Below are positions 54,706-59,983 of a stretch of DNA of 59,983 nt, piece by piece. The notes under the pieces are model-generated. The model had not been told where the DNA came from and did not search any database. It saw nothing but the letters and a program-made list of their open reading frames with translations. The stretch covers positions 1-59,983 of the forward strand of contig JAAZBP010000046.1 in assembly GCA_012513715.1 (NCBI GenBank). Direction: 5' to 3'. Each line of letters starts with the position of its first letter. The first letter of the stretch is position 1. Origin of the DNA: Thermoproteota archaeon. Lineage in GTDB: Archaea > Thermoproteota > Bathyarchaeia > Bathyarchaeales > Bathycorpusculaceae. The position numbers and the translations under genes were made by a program.

Positions 54706-55992
54706 ATGACAAAGTTGGGAATCAAAAAGTTCTTGATTCCAGTTTTCTTGATAATAATTTTAATAGGTTCTATAGTGGGGCTAAATAGTTACTATCTCAA
54801 TACAACGCAAGAAGTAATAGACTCTAAACCTTATGTTGGAATAGCTTTTTGCGGTAAAACAACAGATGAAGCAAAAACCCAAATAGACAGAACAAAAAAC
54901 TACACTAACCTCTTCATTTTAGATACAGGTAGAAGCGAACTCAGTAGAAACCAAACAGCAGTAATTGAAATCTGCAACTATGCAGTAGAATCTGGTTTAA
55001 ACATTATAGTGAACTTGGGAATTACAAGTCCTTACGAAAATGATACCACAACTTGGTTTTGGGATCAACCGATGTCAGAGATAAAGAAAAATTGGACTGA
55101 ACGCTGGGGAAATCAATTTTTAGGAGTATATTATAACGACGAACCAGGAGGCATACAACTGGATGGCTATTGGGTAGAGTTCTACGAACAACATTCAGAT
55201 AATTTTTCAAAAGTTGAGCACCCAGCGATTAAATCACTTCAACAAATTTATCTCAAGATGCTTTATCATGCAGAAAATAAAATACTGCCTCAAGATTATG
55301 ACTTGGAAGCAGATTTTTTTGTAAACTATGTCCTAAAAGAGGGGGACCCTGGACTTGCAGCATTAAATGCTGCTGGGATAACTACCTTCACATCTGACTA
55401 TGGCCTTTATTGGTTTGATTATTTGGGCGGCTATGAGGTCTTGTTGGCTCAGTTAGGATGGAATGCAAGTGTAGCTCAACAGATAGCGTTAGTAAAAGGC
55501 GCAGCTCGACTTCAAGATAAAGAATGGGGTACAATAATAACTTGGAAGTATGGAGAACCCCCTTTCTTAGACAACGGAGAACAAATTTACAATCAAATGC
55601 TTAGTTCATACCAAGCGGGCGCCGACTACATAGTGATTTTTAATTATGCAACATTGGGAAACGAAAGCGCTCCAGCCATGGTAGAGGAACATTACCTTGC
55701 ACTTGAAAGATTCTGGAAAGATATACACTACAAAAAACAGAGTAATTTGAGTACTCCTGAAGCTGTATTGATTTTGCCGAGTAATTATGGGTGGGGCATG
55801 CGTCATCATGACGACACTATTTGGGGTTTCTGGCCAAGTGACGATAAAACAGAACAAATTGGAACAGTGATGGGAAAACTTTTAGCAATTTATGGAGTAA
55901 CATTGGATATAGTATATGAAGATGCGAGGTATCCAGTCTCAAAAATGGATTACAAACAGGTTTACTATTGGAATACTACAATTGTAAGATGA
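54706..55992 (+). CDS. Membrane-anchored or secreted TIM-barrel-like protein
   Basis: About 428 residues from the ATG at 54706 (the codon before it, TTG, also starts the frame); GGGGTTA lies upstream. An N-terminal hydrophobic helix (about 8-28) is a signal or anchor. The rest alternates short strands and helices as in TIM-barrel glycoside hydrolases (YVGIAFCG, NIIVNLGI, FLGVYYNDEPGG, TTFTSDYGLYWFDYL, YIVIFNYATLG), with YNDEPGG a possible acidic site. Ten N-x-S/T sequons fit heavy glycosylation by AglB. No family recognised with certainty. Confidence 0.7.
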   Translation: MTKLGIKKFLIPVFLIIILIGSIVGLNSYYLNTTQEVIDSKPYVGIAFCGKTTDEAKTQIDRTKNYTNLFILDTGRSELSRNQTAVIEICNYAVESGLNIIVNLGITSPYENDTTTWFWDQPMSEIKKNWTERWGNQFLGVYYNDEPGGIQLDGYWVEFYEQHSDNFSKVEHPAIKSLQQIYLKMLYHAENKILPQDYDLEADFFVNYVLKEGDPGLAALNAAGITTFTSDYGLYWFDYLGGYEVLLAQLGWNASVAQQIALVKGAARLQDKEWGTIITWKYGEPPFLDNGEQIYNQMLSSYQAGADYIVIFNYATLGNESAPAMVEEHYLALERFWKDIHYKKQSNLSTPEAVLILPSNYGWGMRHHDDTIWGFWPSDDKTEQIGTVMGKLLAIYGVTLDIVYEDARYPVSKMDYKQVYYWNTTIVR

Positions 55993-56068
55993 TTGTAACA
56001 AAATTACCATGAGTTGGAAATGCTTAATTAAGAGCACATTCTATTGCTGGATACGGAAGGAATAAAAG

Positions 56069-56443
56069 TTGAGTGACGATCTATCCAAGTTACCGCCTAA
56101 TGTTCAAGAAAGGCTTCTCCGACTTCAACAGTTACAACAAACCTTACAATCCATTCTAGCACAAAAACAACAAGTTGAAATGGAAAAAAATGAATTAGAA
56201 CAAACACTATCTGAACTAACAAAAACAGCAGATGACGCAGTAATCTACAAAGCAATAGGTTCGCTTTTAGTAAAGTCAGAAAAGTCTAAAGTAACTGAAG
56301 ATTTGAACGAGCGAAAATCATTGCTGGAAACTAGAAGTACTGTAATCGCTAGACAAGAAGAACGGGTCCGTAGCCAAGTTAAAGAAGCTCAAACTAAACT
56401 GCAAGAAGACCTTAGCCCAGTCTCAGGTCAACCTCTATCTTAG
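56069..56443 (+). CDS. pfdB: Prefoldin subunit beta
   Basis: A 124-residue coiled-coil chaperone subunit that hands unfolded proteins to the thermosome. It begins LPPNVQERLLRLQQLQQTLQSILAQKQQVE and has the conserved beta-hairpin pair DDAVIYKAIGSLLVKSEK between the two coiled-coil helices, as in archaeal prefoldin beta. It starts the prefoldin-DUF3194-DHH gene string. Confidence 0.94.
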   Translation: MSDDLSKLPPNVQERLLRLQQLQQTLQSILAQKQQVEMEKNELEQTLSELTKTADDAVIYKAIGSLLVKSEKSKVTEDLNERKSLLETRSTVIARQEERVRSQVKEAQTKLQEDLSPVSGQPLS

Positions 56444-56459
56444 ACAAGGTGTATGCTTG

Positions 56460-56747
56460 ATGGTAGAGCTCGGATTTCCAGAGCTAACCACCGAGCAGAT
56501 TGAATGTTTATGTAAGATTGCTGAAGAGACGTCACGCAGATTCATTTTATCTAAAGTAGCAAGTAAGGATATTGAACGCATGGATATCAGTGTTGAAGTG
56601 GAAGGATCAAAACCGGTAGATATTACAGTTGAAATTGACCTTCTTTTATCGAAGCAGAATAGGAATATTAACGAAGAACTTTTGGTTAAAGATGCTATTA
56701 ATCAAGCTTATACAGCTATTGAAAACTTTTTGAGAAAGACAAAATGA
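56460..56747 (+). CDS. DUF3194 family protein
   Basis: About 95 residues, alpha/beta: LTTEQIECLCKIAEETSRRFIL, then the strand pair MDISVEVEG and VDITVEIDLLL, and a final helix. It matches the archaeal DUF3194 family that is regularly found between prefoldin beta and a DHH phosphoesterase, which is exactly its place here. The ATG at 56460 follows an in-frame TTG. The stop overlaps the DHH gene start by 4 bases. Function is unknown. Confidence 0.82.
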   Translation: MVELGFPELTTEQIECLCKIAEETSRRFILSKVASKDIERMDISVEVEGSKPVDITVEIDLLLSKQNRNINEELLVKDAINQAYTAIENFLRKTK

Positions 56748-57739
56748 GTTTAAAAGAAATAATTCAAATTATTAAAGAGCAAAAAGCTTCATTTGTGCTT
56801 TTACTATGCCATCGTAGTGCAGATGCTGACGCTATTTGTTCAGCATACGGTTTACAGGGATTACTGAAGCGTTTTCTTTCAGATGTTGTAATAGAAATCG
56901 GTTGCCCACAGGGAATCAATAAACCATCTAAGACGCTTCTAGAGCAAATGCCGATATCAGTCAATTTAAAACCCAATATAGAATCTGCGGAAGTAATCAT
57001 TTTTTTAGATATGAATACAATTGAACAACTCGATGAGGTTGCAGATACAATAAAAAAATCGTCTGCACCAAAAATAATAATCGACCATCACGCACCAAAC
57101 TCGGATACAACACAAATTTGTAAACTCTGTATGATAGATGATAAGGCTGCTGCAAATTGTGAATTGATATACAGACTATTTGATGAGGCAGAAGTTAGAC
57201 CCAACCTTAATGAAGCCAAAGCTTTGTTTGTAGGTATAGCTTTTGATACAAGACATTTTGCTTTAGCTAACTCTCCAACTTTTGAGATAATTGCTAAATT
57301 AGTGGTTGAGGGTATAGATGCGCAGGAAACACTTGCACAATTTGCATTACCAATTGAAACCTCTGAAAGAGTTGCTAAACTTAAAGCATGTAAGAGGGCT
57401 AAGATAGTTAAGGTAGAAGGGTGGATAATCGCGCTATCCCATATAAGTGCATTTCAGGCGCAAGCAGCCAAGTCATTAGTGGATATAGGAGCGCATGTGT
57501 CAGCTGTTGCAGGTAAAAAGGATGAGAAAGTAGAGGTTAGCCTACGAAGTATACGGCAATTCAATGAAAAAGCAGGAGTACATCTAGGCTTGGATATTGC
57601 AGCGCCATTGGGGGAATACTTGCAAGGTGTAGGGGGAGGTCACGCTATGGCTGCAGGTGTGAGTGGAAAGGGTGAAATTCAGGAAACATTAAAACAATGC
57701 CTTGCACTTTTAAAACAGAAAATAAACAAAACTGAGTAG
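56744..57739 (+). CDS. DHH-family phosphoesterase
   Basis: A 331-residue DHH/DHHA1 protein of the RecJ/NrnA superfamily, expected to cleave short nucleotides or single-stranded nucleic acid with manganese. Metal-binding motifs are HRSADADA (23-30), DMN near 89-91, DHH at 114-116 and the DHHA1 substrate motif GVGGGHAMAAG (295-305). No extra domains, so a RecJ or nanoRNase role cannot be separated. It overlaps DUF3194 by 4 bases. Confidence 0.9.
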   Translation: MSLKEIIQIIKEQKASFVLLLCHRSADADAICSAYGLQGLLKRFLSDVVIEIGCPQGINKPSKTLLEQMPISVNLKPNIESAEVIIFLDMNTIEQLDEVADTIKKSSAPKIIIDHHAPNSDTTQICKLCMIDDKAAANCELIYRLFDEAEVRPNLNEAKALFVGIAFDTRHFALANSPTFEIIAKLVVEGIDAQETLAQFALPIETSERVAKLKACKRAKIVKVEGWIIALSHISAFQAQAAKSLVDIGAHVSAVAGKKDEKVEVSLRSIRQFNEKAGVHLGLDIAAPLGEYLQGVGGGHAMAAGVSGKGEIQETLKQCLALLKQKINKTE

Positions 57740-57759
57740 CTACGCTTAAATGAGGAAAC

Positions 57760-57778
57760 ACTCACGCTTAAAGTGAGT
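57760..57778 (+). promoter_or_regulatory. Hairpin before the ECF operon
   Basis: ACTCAC (57760-57765) and GTGAGT (57773-57778) form a 6-bp stem with a 7-base loop, 14 bp before the ecfA1 ATG. The segment also carries a near-direct repeat of ACGCTTAAATGAG (57742-57754) and ACGCTTAAAGTGAG (57765-57778). It may be a terminator for the DHH gene or a leader element of the transporter operon. Confidence 0.35.
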
Positions 57779-57791
57779 AGGCATAAAAGTC

Positions 57792-58643
57792 ATGGCAATA
57801 ATTGAAACAAAAAACCTCACTTACACCTACCCGGGTGCTTCAAAACCATCAATAGATGACGTTTCCATCAAGGTAGAAAAAGGCGAGTTCGTATTAATTA
57901 CAGGCCCAAGCGGTTGTGGAAAGACCACTTTATGCCGATGCTTCAATGGTTTAGTACCACATTTCTATCAGGGTGAAATTAAGGGTGAAATCACGGTTGC
58001 AGGCATAAACACTTTGGATCACCATACTTACGAGATGGCAAAACATGTAGGTTTAGTTTTCCAAAATCCTGAGAACCAACTTTTCGCATTATCAATAGAG
58101 AAAGATGTAGCCTTTGGTTTGGAAAACATGGGAACAGCAAGAGAGGTAATGCGTAAAAAAGTAGATTTGGCATTAAATCAAACAGGCATATACGATATAA
58201 AAGAACGTTCACCTCATGAAATAAGCGGGGGACAACAACAGAGAGTGGCAATTGCCGCAGTCATCGCTATGTCCCCGGAGATAATAGTATTAGATGAGCC
58301 AACATCATTTTTAGATCCATTAAGCGCTGAAAAAATCTTTGACGTAATTTACAGGTTAAATAAAGAACAAGGAATAACAGTAATACTAGTTGAACATCGT
58401 CTAGATTTAACCGCGAAATACACAGATCACCTAATCGTTATGGATCGAGGAACAGTACGTTTAGAAGGTGACCCCAGAGAAATTTTGAGCTCAGAAGAAA
58501 CAAAGCTAATGGGAGTAGGAATACCCAAAGCAACTCTTCTTTATCAGATGTTGAAGAAAGAAGGCCTCAAACTTGGTGATAAAACGCCTCTATCTTCAGA
58601 AGAATTAGCAGATGAGATAATGGAGGTTCTGTCTTCGAAATGA
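57792..58643 (+). CDS. ecfA1: Energy-coupling factor transporter ATPase EcfA1
   Basis: A 283-residue ABC ATPase. Walker A is GPSGCGKT (38-45), the Q-loop region is VFQNPENQLFALSIEKDVAFG, the signature is ISGGQQQRV, Walker B is IIVLDEPTS and the switch His is in LVEHRLD. The QNPENQLF Q-loop is typical of ECF/CbiO-type importers for vitamins or cobalt/nickel. It is the first of three overlapping genes. Confidence 0.94.
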   Translation: MAIIETKNLTYTYPGASKPSIDDVSIKVEKGEFVLITGPSGCGKTTLCRCFNGLVPHFYQGEIKGEITVAGINTLDHHTYEMAKHVGLVFQNPENQLFALSIEKDVAFGLENMGTAREVMRKKVDLALNQTGIYDIKERSPHEISGGQQQRVAIAAVIAMSPEIIVLDEPTSFLDPLSAEKIFDVIYRLNKEQGITVILVEHRLDLTAKYTDHLIVMDRGTVRLEGDPREILSSEETKLMGVGIPKATLLYQMLKKEGLKLGDKTPLSSEELADEIMEVLSSK

Positions 58644-59464
58644 TAGAGACAGAAAACATTCACTATTCCTACCCAAATAAAGTTGAAGCATTAAAAGGAG
58701 TCTCTTTAACTATCAAAGATGGAGAATTCGTAGCCATAATGGGGCAAAACGGTGCAGGTAAATCTACTTTTGTCAAACATTTCAATGGACTGCTAAAACC
58801 TTCAAGCGGAGCAGTAAAAATAGACGGAGTAGAAACAACAAAGTCTAGCGTTGCAGCTTTGGCTAGAAACGTAGGTTTTGTTTTTCAAAATCCGGATCAC
58901 CAGCTTTTCAGCGAAACAGTTGAAGAAGAGATAGCATTTGCACTTAAAAACTTCGGTTTTGAACCTAAAGTTGTAGAAGAACGCGTAACGTGGGCGTTAA
59001 ATCTTTTATCGTTAACGCAATACCGAAAAACCTCACCATTTCTGTTAAGCGGGGGAGAACGCAAACGTGTAGCATTGGCGTCTGTGTTAGCATGGAACCC
59101 TAAAACCCTAATTTTAGATGAACCAACGATAGGCCAAGATTATGAACAGAAAGAAAAGCTACGACAATTTATAATGCAAATGCAGACCCAAAAGAAAACA
59201 ATTGTAACTGTTACTCATGACGTTGAATTCGTTGCTGAATGTAACCCTCGCGTAATATTAATGAAAGAAGGAAAAATAGTCGCTGATGGTATAGGACGAG
59301 AAATTCTCACTGACCCAGCTAAACTCGAGTTATCATCAATTGTCCTTCCGCAGATAGCCCAAGTATTCGCTAAACTTTCTGCCTTTGGTTTCCCTAAGGA
59401 CATAATCGACATTTACGAGGCAAAAACCTTACTGCTACAAACAAAGGAGAGACATAGCAAATGA
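58640..59464 (+). CDS. ecfA2: Energy-coupling factor transporter ATPase EcfA2
   Basis: A 274-residue second ATPase of the ECF module. Walker A is GQNGAGKS (35-42), the Q-loop VFQNPDHQLFSETVEEEIAFA, the signature LSGGERKRV and Walker B TLILDEPTIG, with the switch His in TVTHDVEF. It overlaps ecfA1 by 4 bases and ecfT by 4, so the ATPase pair and the T component are made together. Confidence 0.94.
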   Translation: MIETENIHYSYPNKVEALKGVSLTIKDGEFVAIMGQNGAGKSTFVKHFNGLLKPSSGAVKIDGVETTKSSVAALARNVGFVFQNPDHQLFSETVEEEIAFALKNFGFEPKVVEERVTWALNLLSLTQYRKTSPFLLSGGERKRVALASVLAWNPKTLILDEPTIGQDYEQKEKLRQFIMQMQTQKKTIVTVTHDVEFVAECNPRVILMKEGKIVADGIGREILTDPAKLELSSIVLPQIAQVFAKLSAFGFPKDIIDIYEAKTLLLQTKERHSK

Positions 59465-59983
59465 GTATTTTCGACGGCTTAAAATTCCGTAAAGTCGTCT
59501 CACCCATACATAATCTTGACCCTCGAATCAAATTTATTTATGTAATAGTCATTTTTATCGTTGCCATACTTTTCAATCAGATAATTCCACTTTTGATTTT
59601 GTTTTTTATGCAGTTGCCATTCGTGTTCTTGGCACACGTTCAAAAACAATGGATACGTTCACTAAGAGGAGCTGCTTTCTTAGCTACATTTATTTTCGTA
59701 GTGAACATTCTTACAACATACTTCATGTCAAACTATACTTTAACCGCAGTTAATGTCGAGTCAGCAGCAGCTATGACGTTACGGTTTGTTGTACTAGTCG
59801 AGTCTTTCTCAGTGTTTTTCCTAACAACCTCACCGGATCATTTAGGTTTAGCATTAGAACAGTCACGTATACCCTATGAGTTTGCGTTTGCATTTACAAC
59901 TGCAGTACGTTTTGTGCCAGTCTTAGCTGAAGAAGCACAAACAATAATGGATGCACAAAAAGCACGTGGACTAGAACTGGAAA
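59461..59983 (+). CDS. ecfT: Energy-coupling factor transporter transmembrane component EcfT (partial)
   Basis: The first 174 residues of a membrane protein cut by the window end. It has at least four hydrophobic helices, the PIHNLDPRIKFIY start and the coupling motif near AQKARGLELE, the conserved Ala-Arg-Gly that contacts the ATPases. ATG overlaps the ecfA2 stop (ATGA). The substrate-binding S component, which would reveal the vitamin or metal carried, is not in view. Confidence 0.92.
   Translation, partial: MSIFDGLKFRKVVSPIHNLDPRIKFIYVIVIFIVAILFNQIIPLLILFFMQLPFVFLAHVQKQWIRSLRGAAFLATFIFVVNILTTYFMSNYTLTAVNVESAAAMTLRFVVLVESFSVFFLTTSPDHLGLALEQSRIPYEFAFAFTTAVRFVPVLAEEAQTIMDAQKARGLELE

Noticed and set aside
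1-59983. CRISPR array or rRNA genes
   Set aside because: No regularly spaced repeats and no GC-rich conserved rRNA segments were seen anywhere in the window.

Overview
The window is a contiguous piece of an AT-rich archaeal chromosome. The gene set is archaeal throughout: isopentenyl phosphate kinase, archaeal-type ribosomal proteins (eS8, eL18, eL43), RNA polymerase subunits D and N, exosome Rrp4/Rrp41/Rrp42, SBDS, 20S proteasome alpha, thermosome, prefoldin beta, Pcc1, Sua5, SRP19, XPD, RadB, CDP-archaeol synthase and AglB. The family-B polymerase, the two-cluster ferredoxin insert in RpoD, SMC-ScpA-ScpB and an ECF transporter fit a TACK archaeon, and Bathyarchaeia is my best guess. That placement is inference from gene content, with no 16S gene in view. 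Several genes start with TTG behind a GGAGG-like site.

Layout. 0-5.1 kb: lipid precursor operon (IPK, type 2 IDI, prenyl synthase) running into gltX and SRP19. 5.1-10.5 kb: eS8, then smc-scpA-scpB. 11.2-15.2 kb: a sensory operon (NitrOD5-like protein, triple-PAS histidine kinase, response regulator), a small membrane protein and a RadA-like protein without a P-loop. 15.6-24.7 kb: two classic archaeal superoperons, S13-S4-S11-RpoD-L18e-L13-S9-RpoN and psmA-SBDS-rrp4-rrp41-rrp42-L37Ae-pcc1. 25-30.3 kb: DUF488, a Sun-family RNA methyltransferase and DNA polymerase B. 30.5-33.8 kb: a GPT-like sugar-phosphate transferase and AglB (N-glycosylation). 34-45.2 kb: zinc proteins, topoisomerase IA, CarS, RadB, a RuvC-fold protein, XPD, endonuclease III, a MoeA homologue with altered active-site motifs, DUF2096 and thymidylate synthase.

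45.2-51.1 kb is the accessory island. It holds an intact IS5-family element with readable ends and a TA target duplication, a secreted-protein gene broken by an in-frame TAG and a frameshift, a membrane-tethered winged-helix regulator, a small proline-rich membrane protein and a decayed second transposase. Two near-identical palindromes (TGTWCTAC..GTAGTACA type) sit in the promoter regions of the secreted-protein gene and of the regulator. They suggest a small regulon controlled by that regulator and are the strongest unexplained regulatory signal here.

51.1-60 kb returns to core genes: thermosome, Sua5, a PAC4-like proteasome-chaperone candidate, a secreted TIM-barrel-like protein with ten N-glycosylation sequons, prefoldin beta - DUF3194 - DHH phosphoesterase, and EcfA1-EcfA2-EcfT, which runs off the edge. 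I saw no tRNA, rRNA or CRISPR array. The most interesting points are the operator pair, the P-loop-less RadA-like protein, the active-site-altered MoeA, the PAC4-like protein, the GPT homologue lacking its first membrane helix, and an unlisted 56-residue zinc-ribbon gene.
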